NCBI GenBank assembly: GCA_024305405.1
Contig: JAKNDB010000087.1
Coordinates: forward strand, 496,001 to 560,000
DNA length: 64,000 nucleotides
DNA from: Dirofilaria immitis
Taxonomy: Eukaryota > Nematoda > Chromadorea > Rhabditida > Onchocercidae
Direction of reading: 5' to 3'
The notes under the pieces are model-generated. The model saw nothing but the letters and a program-made list of their open reading frames with translations, was not told the DNA's origin and ran no database searches. The stretch's first letter is position 1; each line of letters begins with the position of its first letter. A program made the position numbers and the translations under genes. Below, piece by piece: positions 40,801 to 53,723 of this stretch.

Positions 40801-43244
40801 TTTTATAGCAGGATCAAAAACATGCCGTGATAACTTTAGAATGATCAGAAATGACAAGACATATCCAGTCTGTATTAGGAACGGTAATGCTTAACGGCTT
40901 CTTAACTTCAGCAAGCAAAGTAAGAGGCCAACCGTTTTTGCCATTTTTGCCGGCTATCGGTCTCGATGTATCGTCGTCATCAGGTGCAACAACGACATCA
41001 TCTTGCTCTGATGCCACGGGAGTTACTGGAATATTCGGTATACCAGTAACTATAGCACTTTGAGCTCCGCTATCAGTATCAGCATCAACAGTATCAGCCA
41101 GATTACTGTTATGTTCACCAGCCATTTCAAGGTTTGCCGGAGCTGCTACCGTTTCGAATTCTGCTTCACCGCTCAACTCCTTCGGAGGTTCAGTGATTGG
41201 ATCAACTGTTGTTGGTGGGTCAAGTCGATTTTTTGCGAGATAACACGATCTCGATGCACTCGTGAATAGAATGAAACCAAACACTTCACACCAAGCTCCT
41301 GAAGTGATTGATTAGGTTACGGTGGAGTGGTAACCCGGAAGAAATAGAGTACACGCGAGAAATCAGGGATGTGTCCAATATGCCGACTATGAAGTCAACA
41401 ACATGTTCAACATGTTATGAAAGAAGCAATAGAAAATTTGAAGATAAATACCGATCTACTGCTAAAGAATCATGCTCTAACTATAAACGATGAAGAATTA
41501 TATACTATGCAATCAAAGTTTAACTTAAGCATCTTTAACCATATAGAAAGTGTAAGCAAATTTAACCATTAGATTTGATTATTCAAAAAAATACTACTAA
41601 AAGGAAAACTACATGCAATAAATCAGACTCAAGTATGAAAGGTGGAAAAAAATGTCCTTTTTGCCCTTGCAATCTTTAACTACAAAGAAAAAATTAATTA
41701 GAAAGTGAATGGAGAATTGCAAAACATAACAAGTTTTCCTCAAACAATGATAGTGTAGAATGATTCAAGTTACTTTCAAAAAAATTAAGAACACCGAAGT
41801 CAGATATCTTCACTTTAATATAAAATAAATCACAACCAATTATTTCTCCAAAAAGAAAAAATTCTTTAAATCAGACGATGATGAGTTTCTATTGATAAAT
41901 AGAAAGAAGGAAGAAAAAGAAATAACACATCTAAATAATACAAAATTTTCAGCAGTTCATATCTTTACTTTTCGAAAAAAGCATTTTGTTCAGCCACAGA
42001 TATATTTCAATATCAAGAGAATGGGTCATGCAAAAAGCAATAAGATCATGACTTGCTAAAGTATAATATATCGTTTCAAGGCGAAACACCCGCCACAGAT
42101 TTTGTAACCCTATATTTCAGTATGTCCTTTATAGATACAATGGGAACAACTTATTGCGAACACACAAATACGCCGACAGTCACGATTTTTATATTGAAGT
42201 AATAACACTTATAAGTTATGGCAAAATGCCTATTAAGAAACTGAAGTTGCAAAAAAACGCAAGCTATCTTCACTAGGACTAGTAGGTTATTTTGCATAGC
42301 ACCACTGCTACCAAAAGCTGGATGATATAAGTTCGTACCAATAAGAATAATGTTTGGGCTGTCAATCATCATCTTAAGTTACTTAATCAAAGCTTTACTA
42401 GTTAGAAAACAGTTGGCTAACTGATGATGAAATTTTACACGCAAAATCTGTAAATTTCTGTGCATCGCGTACACTTCGTTATTATCATATACCAAATTCT
42501 CAATAAACATATGATTCAGCATACTTACATATTTTTCAACATCAGACTTAGTATAGCATAGAAAGTAAAAATTAACTCGAATTTATAAAACGGCAAACAA
42601 CAAATCCTTTCACCTGCATCTTACTTCGAATAAACAAAAAATAAATAAGAACCTGATCTGGATCACCACCAATCAACGGAAAACGGATAATACGATCGAT
42701 GTCGCCACTGTCAAGATCAAATTTTAAACTGATTAAGCGAAAAATAGTTTCATTGAATTGTTCTCGAGGTCCATATTGCAGCTGCATTGGCAGAGTGCTA
42801 ATAATGACCACGCGATCGATATTCAATTTTTTGTTTTTTCACCAAATGTTGTCAACATTTCCGTCATTGTTTTAGCTTTTACGTCTATAATCGATATGTA
42901 TAATATACGTGCTTTTTAAAGTCTGAAATTGCTATGCAAATTATATTATTTACTGAAACACTGCCAAAAGTATACAACGATTTTTGCGAGAAAAGAAAGA
43001 AAAGAAAAGAAAGAAATATCATGATTGTATCATAATTTTCTCATATATTATCCATATCTAAGACAATTTTCAATTTATGGAATTATTTATATATATAAAT
43101 CATACCTATGCTAAGGTAATAAAAACTCACATTAAAACTAAATTTCGCCAAAGAAAAAAAAACAAAAAAAACCTCTCGAATTATTAAAACGAGAAGGTGT
43201 AACGCAACGCTAGCACGCTTCGCACTCTGCTTATTGGAATCCAT
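34864..43244 (-). CDS. multi-RRM RNA-binding protein with Arg/Gly-rich tail
   Basis: I recognise folds, not an orthologue. Exons from 5': 43191-43244 (MDSNKQSAKRAS; tentative), 42653-42884, about 40870-41298, 40148-40390, 39695-39948, 39510-39619, 38791-38977, 38454-38656, 37594-38017, 37252-37368, about 36827-36992, 36770-36802, 36510-36607, 35581-35739, 34864-34918. Three beta-alpha-beta-beta-alpha-beta units are visible: RRM1 (DRVVIISTLP ... IDRIIRFPL ... VKCLVSFYS), RRM2 (RRVVIFENVLP ... RVIMEFPL ... HRVKIYLP) and RRM3 (MRYLIVKPIS ... IESVCFEKD ... NYVKVYFPN). An acidic Asp/Val linker follows RRM1. Then come a basic patch (RKRRR), RYRRRRYSRSDS, a Pro/Gly/Tyr-rich stretch and a C-terminal coiled coil (VLERRKEMDLQEHILRQQ), ending SSSAETYEAWR. 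About 920 residues, presumably nuclear. The first exon does not match phase, so the start may instead be ATG 42867. At least eight single-base frame jumps lie in it. Confidence 0.75.
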
Positions 43245-44829
43245 TCCGACCAAACCGGAACAACAATTCGGTGACCTGTATCCGTTACGAAACGTTAACA
43301 TCCCATGAAGAAAAAATAATGCATATTGCAATATGAAAAATGCATTTATAGTATAATAATAATTATGCAATTATAATCTAATAATATGGTGATACTGTGA
43401 TAACATGATAAACTTCCATGATAACATAATTATGTTGTTACAGTATATTGTACAATTACAATTATAATTGTGATACCATTATAATAATAGCAGAATTTTT
43501 TTTTTTATTCTAGCATGCATAATTTAAATATACGAGACATGGTCATTCTCGAAGAAAGATTCAATTAATCTGTTGGAGTTTTCAACATACATTGGAAATA
43601 AGTTGACAAATTTATTTCCTAGCTTACGTTAAATACATCACACATATTAGATTCGCATATTTGCGTAAATAATTTTACTTTAAAGATTTAGTAAAAATTA
43701 CTTTTTTTTAGAAAGCAAAATAAAAGTTAATGGAAAAGTTAAACTTCATAACGCAAAAAAATCTTTCAATTTTCTATTACAGTATTATGGCAATTTTTCA
43801 TTTATTTCAACTTTACCTAAAATTGTAATTTTTTTTTCAAAAGCAAAATGCCAATAAAATATAATAATATGAAATTGCTTCAATAGTTTATAGATTAGAA
43901 GAGTGAAGATGAAATCATGAGATATAATGAAAATGAATACTTGAGATTATTTTAAAATATAATTATACAACTCATTCTCATTACAGCAAAAAATTACGAA
44001 AAATAATATCCCTGAATGCTCTTTCTTTTTCTATAAAAAGATATAAATGGCATACGGTAAATGATTTACAGTATTTGCAGCAAAACGAAAAATACGGTAA
44101 GGCAAATGATCCATAGTAAAGGATTTGAATAGTAAGCAATATGATTAGCAATCCATCACTTATGAAATAAAAAAGAAGTCAATTTCGTGAAAGATTTCTG
44201 CTAATTCATTATAAGAATAAAAATACGATTTAGCAATAAGTGAACGACCGAGAGATGAAAGGTTAATCATTTTATGTGATAGCTTAAAATTAGTTCCAAA
44301 ATTTTGATTATTTAATTAATTTGATTCATTATCTAATCAGCTTCTAGTTTTCGTCTAATTATTAATCAAACTACAAATAATGTATTTAAAAAAGATTTAA
44401 AAAATCTAACATATACTTTCCAAATTTCATTCCTAAACTTTACCTAATTAAATTAATGTTTATTTTTCTTTTCCTATTGTTTATAAATTCAATTATTGAA
44501 CTTACCAAAAAAAAAATATATAACTCAAAGTAAGAATTTAAAAATGAATAAAAATTTTTATAAAAATAATAATACAATAAAGGTAGAAAAACTATTATAA
44601 ACGATTGTTAAATTTTGAATTTTAATTTAAAAAAATGAAAATTTTGATTAAATTTTTAAATGCACAATCATTTCAATTTTTAATAGATTTATGAATATTC
44701 TCAAATAATTTGTTATTTGTAATAATTTATTGATAATTTCAAAATTTACAATATTTAAAATGAAATAATTTTAATTCATTTTCATTTAACAGATGAAGAA
44801 AAAGGAAAATTTTTTTTTTTATCGATTAT
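43245..44829. other. intergenic AT-rich DNA
   Basis: Between the 5' end of the RRM gene and the 3' end of the secreted cysteine-rich gene, both on the minus strand. No exon seen. Should contain the RRM-gene promoter. Confidence 0.45.
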
Positions 44830-47639
44830 TTAAATGAAACTTTCTAAATATTTGTTAAATCCGGTTTTTGGTGGTTGTGGATTCATTGAAATTTCTCCAT
44901 ATCGATGATAAAGATACGCCCAACAAAATGATATTGTTGCTTCCTAAATTTATAGCATCAAATTTTCACCTAAATGATTTTACAATTGTATGTATTAGAT
45001 TGATATGGTAAAAATTAGAAAGAAAAATTGAAAAGTTTCAAATTTTAGAAATTGTATGATTTCAATTGATAATGAATGATATGGTTATTTTATGATTACT
45101 CGATTTTGTGTGCAAAAATCGGATATATTATCGCATAAATCTGGCGCATATTTAAAAATATCCTTTTCAGTATAATTACGACAAATCATACCAGCTACAT
45201 CAATCAGACATTTTACAAAAAATAGGCTAAAATAAAAGGAGTAAAATTTTTCTGAAATAATTTTTAAATATTTCATGGATTCATTCAGTTATCAGATGAA
45301 AAATGAAATTATCAGAAGCTGTTAAAATTTTATCTTAATTCAAAAATTTCATTTCATACTCGATGATAGAATTGATAAATCGGTTGCTAGAATTCATAAT
45401 TGTTTAATTGATAAAATGATTATGTAAATGATAATTTCAGATTAATTTTATTACAATTAAATTAAAATATTTCAATTAAATTTATATGAAATGATGAAAA
45501 AATATATTTTAAGTATTGCTTGAAATATTTAATAATATCTATCCAATTATCAGTCTAATATATCACTTGATATTAGATGAAATTTGATAAATTTAATCAT
45601 TTAACTCAAATTTTTTGATCAAGAATTTGTTCAATAGTTATTCAATCTAGTCACATTTCTAATAACTTACTCACAAAGGCCATCAATTTGTGGCCACATT
45701 GATGTATAAGCATCACATGCAGCAACCGATGATTTACAACTTTCATCATTTTGTCGTTCTCGAATTAAATATGCCTATTCGAGATATTATCAACTTATAT
45801 ATTGAAATTTAAATAACCAAATAAAAATTGAAAATCTTATCAAAAATTCATCTTTTTCTTAAAAATTTTAAAATGTAATCAATTTTGAAATGTTTTATTT
45901 ATTTCATCGAGAACGAATAGAAATTCATCTATCAATCTATTCTTTTACATCGATTAAATTGCACCACGAGAAGGTTAAAGGTTAACATAGTTAAGATAAT
46001 TAAGAAGATATTTCATCTATATAAATACTAAAAAAAAAAGGACGATAATATATATTAATATATTAGAACCATTTTACTGGCCGAATCATATGCCATTTGT
46101 TCAGCTGATGGATATTCATCAATTCTATTTGATAGATCCAACCATTCATCTAATTCAAATAAACAAATATTATATTTAAGTAAACAAATATTATAATTAA
46201 TTATAATACTAATTAAATTATTAAATATTCTCAAGAATCATTCATCTAATTCAAATAAACAAATATTATATTTAAGTAAACAAATATTATAATTAATTAT
46301 AATACTAATTAAATTATTAAATATTCTCAAGAATCATTCATCTAATTCAAATAAATCAAATATTATATTAAATTATAATATTAATTAAATTATTAAATAT
46401 TCCTAAGAATTTCATTTAATTTTATAAAAACAAAAAATAAAGTATTTATTTATTAGATGAAATTTAAATAAAAACATCAATGATATTATGTTAAAATAAA
46501 TTTTGGGATTTTTAAATTTTCATTTTAAGAAAATTGCCATATACAAAATTAAAAAATCCCAATAATTAGATATAATCAAAAATTTTTTTTCTTAGAAAAA
46601 TCAAATATGATATTTCAATGGTTGCAAACTTAATGAAATTGAAAAATTTTATGATTTAATTTGAAAGGTAAGAAAAAAGATCTAATTATTTCATATCTAA
46701 TGTCAACAATTTTTTTTTTTTTGTACATAAATGAGTTGAGGAATAAACAATATACAAAAGAGATTCTCGAAAAGATTGTTGATATGTAAACTTGAAAAAA
46801 TACTACATATTGGCTCATCTAAATGATACAACATTATTAATAGCCTAATCTTAATAACAATAATAGCCTAATCTTAGCAACAATTGGCGGCTATAAAGTT
46901 CATACAAAATATTGATAACTTTATAAATGGTGCCTAGTAAATTTGCAATAATATCATCAGTATTATAATTAAAAATTTCATCCATTATATGGCTAACAAT
47001 TCTATTAAAATCTTTTTACTTTTTTAATTTGATGAAAAAAAAAAACGATACTTACCATTAATGGGAAAATAACCATCTTCTCCGATATCTTTTAGTAAAT
47101 TTGGTTGCTGATGTACCAGAAGCGTTGGTGCATGCGGTGATTTTTGGTAACATTTTGCATACCTTACAACACTTTTCATACGATCATAATTACGAGAAAT
47201 TTTAGTCATCATTACGAGAAATCTCAGTCATCATTAGGAGAAATCTTAGTTTACGATCATAACTACGAGAAATCTTAGTTTACGATCATAACTACGAGAA
47301 ATCTTAGTCTGATTATTAGTTGACTTTATTATTTTCATACCTTTTGTAAACGTATAATTCTTTTTATTTTTAATAGATTTTTTCATCCTAATCATTGTTG
47401 TTGATTTTTTTGCTAATTCGAGAGTTTCTAGCAATATCATACTTATTAAAACTAAAAATAATTCATATTAATTAAATAGTTTATTCGATTATTAAATTAC
47501 TTTTAATTTATTAAAAAATAAATAAATGATGAAACTTTTTTTTAGATAATTTGATATAATTTTATCATATTCTTTTCGTACATTTATCAAATTATTTGAG
47601 CTCTCACTTACCAATAAGATATATTTTTAGTACATACAT
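44830..47639 (-). CDS. secreted cysteine-rich protein, unrecognised family
   Basis: Exons: 47612-47639, 47056-47451, 46070-46149, 45671-45774, 45100-45226, 44830-44943; about 280 residues. Exons 1 and 2 join in phase to give MYVLKIYLIVLISMILLETL, a typical signal peptide. Next comes a basic segment and a decapeptide repeat of the type TKISRSYDRK (DNA 47166-47320), then a cysteine-rich region: KCYQKSPHAP, ESCKSSVAACDAY, KCLIDVAGMICRNY, APDLCDNISDFC, and a last exon FCWAYLYHRYGE ... NKYLESFI. The cysteine spacing recalls nematode secreted domains of unknown function, but I cannot name one. Phases agree at all junctions after exon 2. The repeat unit reads 29 bases where 30 would keep frame, so the frame rotates through the array. 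Exon 2 could also end at the GT at 47340, making the repeats intronic. Confidence 0.65.
46143..46400. repeat. ~98-base tandem repeat in intron
   Basis: ATTCATCTAATTCAAATAAA begins copies at about 46144, 46242 and 46339; the third is shortened. The first copy overlaps the acceptor region of the exon that starts at 46149, so the duplicated block carries an ATTAG acceptor copy. Confidence 0.7.
47166..47320 (-). repeat. 29-30-base tandem repeat, probably coding
   Basis: Copies of ACTAAGATTTCTCGTAGTTA and variants, about five, encode TKISR(S/N)(Y/D)DR units on the minus strand inside the proposed second exon of the secreted cysteine-rich gene. Confidence 0.6.
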
Positions 47640-49656
47640 TAGTGATAAGTGATAAGGTAACTGTGCTAGAAGGATAGCTTGCTGTCAAATTAAACAATAA
47701 TATGATTTTTTTCTTATCTAAAATTTATATAAATATAATCAATCATTTCAAAATAAATATTATGCTAATTTTTAAAAATTTTTCTTTTCAATCTATGCTT
47801 TAGTTATCAGAAAAAATACTTTATCATAATAATAAGATGATAAAAGATGATAAGATAGATATCTTAATGACTGTTAGAAATTAAACAGAAGATGGTATAT
47901 TCTTGTTAGAAATTCTTGAAAGATTACTGTAAATTTCTTGATTGATTGTTCAATTATAATCTACCATCAAATTAATAAGTTGTCCAAATTAGCCAATAAT
48001 AAGTTTTGAGAACTATTAAGTTCTCTTAAAGCGTATTTAAAATTTGGCCATTATATTAGCTATTTGTTATGCCTAAGCCTTAGATCATCTGATTGAGGGA
48101 TAATATTAAAGCATTTTTGCAAACGATCCTATAAATTTGAAAAGTTTTTACCACTACTGAGATGATCTAAGATATTACAATTATTTGAATATTAATTTAT
48201 CATAATTATCAGTCCATTTCTTATTTAGGTACGGTAAATTTGATTCCATTTCGATCATACAAAATTCAATAACAATAAGCAGTGCTATCGATTTTTTTCA
48301 ATCAAACATTTTATTAACTTATATTTCCCTTCCTTTTTTCATACCTAAACATTAATGGCATACGGTATTAACTAAGTGTACTGTAATTATCAATATATGA
48401 TATAGAAGAAAAGTAAGAATTATTCAGTATCATTTTAGCTATAAGTTTTTATAGCTAAAAATGATAAATAAATCTTAAGCATTCTTATCATTAATTTATG
48501 ATAATTGGTATCATTAATGTAATATTATTTCTATACAAATATTTGATATCTTTTCCTTTTCAACAAATCATTTGATCTATCGTTTTTTTTGATTCATACA
48601 TATCTTAATTAGCCATCTTCTTACTTTATGATACAATATGATCGATTATCAACACTGATAATTAAAAATTCCAATTTAAAAATAAACTTCGAGAAATTTT
48701 ACTAAATTTTTTTCATCATATTTTAAATGATATCATTTTTTCTATCCATTTACAAACTATACTTTTCTAGTAATTACTAATGATAAATTACTTATCATTA
48801 ATTGCTTTTGAAAAAGAATGGAAAAACAAGAGCGATGATCAATTTCTATCATTTTATCTTATATATCACGAGAGTGAAGTGATAAAATTTAAGTGGAAAT
48901 TACTAATGCTATTATTAAATATTATTTAGTTGCTTATTATTAATTCTTTTGAAAAAGAATGGAAAAACAAAAGCGATAATCAGTTTCTATTATTTTATCT
49001 TACATATCACGAGAGTGAAGTGATAAAATTTAAGCTCAAATTATCGATAAAGAAATTTTATGAATTCTAACAGATTGATACAACTCATACAAATTAAGGA
49101 TGAAAAAAAATTGTCCATTCATATATTTCAAATTATTTTTATTTCAAACAATATTCAGTAGTCGTAAGAATAGATAGATCAATCATTAATATATTATATG
49201 ATCATTTGATAGAAATTTTTTTTTTGTTTTTGTTTTTCTTCTATCATTAATCAGTTGATTATTTAATTGTCACTTTCATCGTTGAAATCAAATTAATAAT
49301 TCCATCATTTGTTAATAATTGATAAATGCAATTCTCGACAAACAGACGAATGAATGAATGGAATGATTTTTAGAATGATAATAATGAGAAATGTGATGTT
49401 CCTCCATTTATCAATTCTTTCTCATCCAAACCAAACATTTCATAGATAAAAGCTTGCGAGAATATTACAGCACAAATAAATGAAAGTTGATATATATGTG
49501 TAGATGTCTGAAAATTTCAATTTAAAATTTAATATTTATGAAAAAGATAATATGCTAGATAGAAAATAGAATTTCAACATAAGTATATTATAGAATTACA
49601 TCGTGTAATTCTAGATGAACATGCATCATTGTATGTGATTCCTACGTTATCGAAAT
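47640..49656. other. intergenic AT-rich DNA
   Basis: No exon recognised on either strand. Holds the promoter of the secreted cysteine-rich gene, a 140-base duplication and, beyond its end, a 33-base minisatellite. Confidence 0.45.
48788..49042. repeat. ~140-base tandem duplication
   Basis: The block CTTTTGAAAAAGAATGGAAA ... CACGAGAGTGAAGTGATAAA occurs at about 48803-48900 and again at about 48945-49042 with a few substitutions. Confidence 0.75.
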
Positions 49657-50004
49657 ACATCTTCTCGTACGTTTAAATGTTATTGTACTATATCTTCTAG
49701 TACGTTTAAATGTTATTGTAATACATCTTCCAGTACGTTTAAATGTTATTGTAATACATCTTCTAGTACGTTTAAATGTTATTGTAATATATCTTCTAGT
49801 ACGTTTAAATGTTATTGTAATATATCTTCTAGTACGTTTAAATGTTATTGTAATATATCTTCTAGTACGTTTAAATGTTATTGTAATACATCTTCTAGTA
49901 CGTTTAAATGTTATTGTAATACATCTTCTAGTACGTTTAAATGTTATTGTAATATATCTTCTAGTACGTTTAAATGTTATTGTAATATATCTTCTAGTAT
50001 GTTT
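49657..50004. repeat. 33-base minisatellite, about 10 copies
   Basis: Unit around CTAGTACGTTTAAATGTTAT, 33 bases, repeated head to tail with one or two variable positions. Because 33 is a multiple of three, the minus strand stays open for 126 codons (Arg-Tyr-Ile-Thr-Ile-Thr-Phe-Lys-Arg-Thr units). No splice signals or start context support translation. Confidence 0.95.
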
Positions 50005-50239
50005 ATCTATGAAGATTTTCAATTATTAATTCCTGTATTTAATACATTGATTAATGATCAAATTTATTTACAATAGAATATTGATAATCTCAATTAATCA
50101 ATATGCAGAAATTAATGAATCTATAAAGATTACTCAATGGAATATATATGCGATCGAGTGATAATATTTCATTATGCTCAATAATAATATATTTACCCAT
50201 ATATCACCATGATGAAATAATTAGATGAATTAAATAATC

Positions 50240-51144
50240 TTAATGACTAACATGATCTTTTCCAGCATTATTCACATAAAGTTGTAAGATAGCAAAACCA
50301 ATAAGTCCATAAAGACCAGTAAGTAGAAGATATGGTAATGATAAATCAATAATAATTCCAAAGATTAAATGTAGCAAAAATCCACCACCAATAGTTAAGC
50401 ATATAAGTTTTACATGATCTTTACCGATTGCCGATGATCCAAAATGAGGAATTAAACCGATAGCCATTGGTGTTAAAGCTGCAATTGGTGGCATACTGAT
50501 CAGATCTTTATTTGAGAAAATATATCCTGTCAGCAATCCCTGAAAAAAAATGTAAATGATAATAACAATAAACAACAATAACAATATATTTATCAGATCA
50601 TATATTTTTATTGATATCAACTAACAAATTAATCATATCATTGAGCAAATTAGATAGTAATCGATTGTTATAATAATTAATATTGAAAATTTTTAATTAA
50701 TACAAATTACCTCAAAAGCAGCAAAAAAATAGTACATGTCGCCGTAGCAAATCATTCTTTGCTGAATCTTCCATCGGTAAACATAAGAAGTAATATACGG
50801 TAAGCGGTAGGATAAAATATGCCAATAAAATGGCATCTGAACTACTTATAAAGAATCCGAGCAATGGCATGAAAAGGAAACCACCAAAGAATGCTCCAAA
50901 ATTTAGTCCTAATAGCATGATTGCCATCCATGAGAAGGCTTTCATAAGTTTTGTAGTATCTAAGTTTTGTAATGTTGATTGAGTATCCTGTATTGTTATC
51001 ATCATTTCATCACGCTGTTTCAATAATTTTTGATGAAAAACACTGAACTGTTGATATGTTCGTTCCTAAATTGAAATCATTTTTGATAGATTGTACTGAT
51101 AATTGATGATGATGATGATGATTGATGATGATGATGATGATGAT

Positions 51145-51190
<46 letters not shown>

Positions 51191-51555
51191 GAATTCAACT
51201 TAAAATCAACGAGAAAAAAGAAGTTTAAGATGAAATAGGATAAGTTGAAATTGTAGTTTGATTATTTGAAAATGATTGAAATTATGCATAAAATTCCAAA
51301 ATTTTCTCTTTTTATCTCTTTCATCATCTTTTCCCATCCTATTTCGTCTCTTTTTTTCCCACTCTTCCTCTCTTTCATTTTTTTTCTTCATATTTCAATT
51401 TACTTAATTTTTCTAAGAAATGAAATTTATATTACTTTGTTAATTAAATTAACAAATGAAGCAGCATGTTTCATCAATTCGCTGATGCCATTTACGAATT
51501 CGCTCTTATATTGATCAGCTAATTCAACGAAACTGATTACTGGATTAGAAGTCAT
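50240..51555 (-). CDS. multi-pass membrane protein, possibly divergent Bax inhibitor-1 (TMBIM)
   Basis: Three exons: 51436-51555 (ATG 51555), 50711-51065, 50240-50537; about 257 residues. A hydrophilic N-terminal 70 residues is probably helical (ELADQYKSEFVNGISELMKH; KLLKQRDEMMITIQ). Six or seven membrane segments follow: WMAIMLLGLNFGAFFGGFLF, LLGFFI, ILLAYFILPLTVYYFL, FFAAFEGLLTGYIF, MPPIAALTPMAIGLIPHFG, VKLICLTIGGGFLLHLIFGI and LLLTGLYGLIGFAILQLYV. Length, the LMKAFSWMAIMLL start and the AFEGLLTG motif resemble the BI-1 family of ER calcium-leak/anti-death proteins, but identity is weak; other small multi-pass families are possible. The frame jumps at 50728-50743, just before the AAFEG motif. 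The first intron contains a GAT microsatellite. Confidence 0.6.
51100..51189. repeat. (GAT)n trinucleotide microsatellite in intron
   Basis: Runs of GAT interrupted by GATT, within the first intron of the BI-1-like gene. It reads as poly-Ser or poly-Ile on the minus strand, which is not evidence of coding. Confidence 0.9.
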
Positions 51556-53723
51556 CGATGGTTAAAGTGATTCACGGATCAGATCAAAAAAAAACAAGCG
51601 ACAAAAGATTACAGAATCAACCAATTATTCGAATCTGCAAAATGACAAGAATGGATAATTTGAAGAATTTGGTTTAAATTTATATCAAAATTTATGCAAA
51701 TTTTATACATTTATTTAATAATATTATCATTTTTTTATCTTTGTTTAAAAATATGAAATTTATGCAAATATGATGAAATGGCTAATTTTATGCAAAAATT
51801 TTCTTTTAAAATAATACAGCACTCTTTCGTTTATTTAGTTTTTACTTATATTTCTAAGAAAAAAACTTTTTGTTTAGTTCTAAACTTTTGTTTAGAATAA
51901 TATCAACAAAAATTGCATTCTAAGATTCATTTAAAAGTTGTGAAGTTTAAATAAACTTAATAATGATGAATAGTAAATGATTTGATTCTTATCAAAATAA
52001 TAAATCAATTAAGATATTTCGAATGATTTGGATCGTAATTTTATTTATGGCAATCATTATTTTCGTATTCGGAATAAAGTATAGAATTTAAATATTCAAA
52101 TAATGATAGATTATTAAATATTCGAATAATCAAATTAATCCAATGGATGAATGAAATAAATTAATTTTTCAGATATAATTTTTCGTAATAAATTATAATT
52201 ATTGAAAGATTAGATTGAATTAATCATTCACATAATCATAAATATTCATTATATTTTTATTTGCATACTTTTCAAATTATGGAAATATATGAAATAAAAA
52301 ATAAAAATATTAAGCTTTTGGCCAACTTGTAATTAGAAATCGATAATGATCAATTATGCGTTTGGCTAATTTTTGATAAAATTACAATTAGCATGGACTA
52401 ATTTTTTAAGATTAAAACACTATTATATGATTGATATAATTTTATAGATGAAAATAAAGATAAAAATTTAAAAATGAAAATTTTAATAAATATGAAATTC
52501 TAATTATGAAATAACAAAAAAATAATAAAAACACACTACTGTATCGTTCTATTACTGTATCATTGTATCATTGTATTATCGTATCATTGTATCATTGTAT
52601 TATCGTATTACCGTATCATTATATCATTGTATTATTGTATCGTTGTATTGTTGTATCATTGTATCATTATACCATTGCATTATATCATTATATCATTATA
52701 TCATTGTATTATTGTATCATTGTATCGTTGTATCATTATATCATTGTATTATTGTATCATTATATCATTGCATTATATCATTGTATCATTATATCATTGT
52801 ATCGTTGTATCGTTGTATCGTTCTATCATTATATCATTGTATTATTGTGTCATTATATCATTGTATCGTTGTATCGTTGTATCATTATATCATTGTATCA
52901 CTGTATCGTTGTATCGTTGTATAGTTGTATCATTATATCGTTCTATCGCTATTGAAGAAAGGATGGAAAAAAGGATATGATGAAATTATAATTTTATATT
53001 TCAAAATGTTACTTCCTTATAAATTTGAATTAACTTTAAATATATCAATTAATTAATGAGAAATAGCTGAATGAGTGGAAAAGAATTTTCGTTTTGTTTT
53101 TTTTTCAAATTTTATAAAAATTATTTCATTTCTTTTTTTTGGTAAAAATTTGCAAATATTTGAAAAGAATAATTTTTGAAATATTTTTTCGTTTCGATTA
53201 AATTATTGCCCTAAATTTGATAATACTTTTTTTTCTTTTAATAAATATAATAAATTAAAGTATAAAATTGTAATTTCATTTTTATTGTTAAAAAAACAAA
53301 AATTTTTTTTCTTTACAATAAAACTTGTTATTCGTTTCAGCAATAATTTTAATCCTTTTTTTTATCTTTTCCTTATTCAATTATATATTGTTAAACTATT
53401 TGTTCGGAAAAATATTTCATCTTCATCTTTTTAAAAGATATGATAATAATTCATTTCGTTTCTTTTTTTTTTTTTTTAAAGAAATATTACTTCTGCTATT
53501 CTTATAAAATATTTTCGTTTGATTATTTTTATTTTTTTTTGGGATTTTATTTTTACGCTCTAATTATTTGCTATTTTAAGGGAATGATTTAAATGATGAA
53601 ATAATTATCAATTTTGTATATATAATAAATTTGATATTAAATAACTGGTAACCATTTCTATATCAATTCAATCTTATCATCAATAAATATATCACTATTC
53701 ATTATTATTGATTTATTTTTATA
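51556..53723. other. divergent intergenic region
   Basis: Separates the BI-1-like gene (-) from the ShKT gene (+), so it should hold both promoters. Apart from the octamer repeat array at 52540-52952 I see no feature in it. Confidence 0.5.
52540..52952. repeat. 8-base satellite (TATCATTG/TATCGTTG/TATTATTG)n
   Basis: About 50 tandem copies of an octamer with variable fifth and sixth bases. Absence of stop codons on the plus strand gives three overlapping ORFs of 117-130 codons rich in Tyr, His, Cys, Ile and Val; these are by-products of the repeat. Confidence 0.95.

Noticed and set aside
42151..42372. Exon of the RRM gene in this stretch
   Set aside because: The 42653/41298 junction already joins RRM1 in phase, and this frame shows no RRM strand.
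4836..42832. Programmed ribosomal frameshifting or pseudogenes as the cause of the frame jumps
   Set aside because: The jumps occur in nearly every gene, mostly in the same direction and in homopolymers, with conserved protein on both sides. A common sequencing artefact explains them better.
51010..51198. Poly-Ser / poly-Ile ORF
   Set aside because: Translation of the GAT microsatellite inside an intron.
52563..52980. Tyr/His/Cys-rich ORFs of 117-130 codons in three frames
   Set aside because: All three are translations of the same 8-base satellite.
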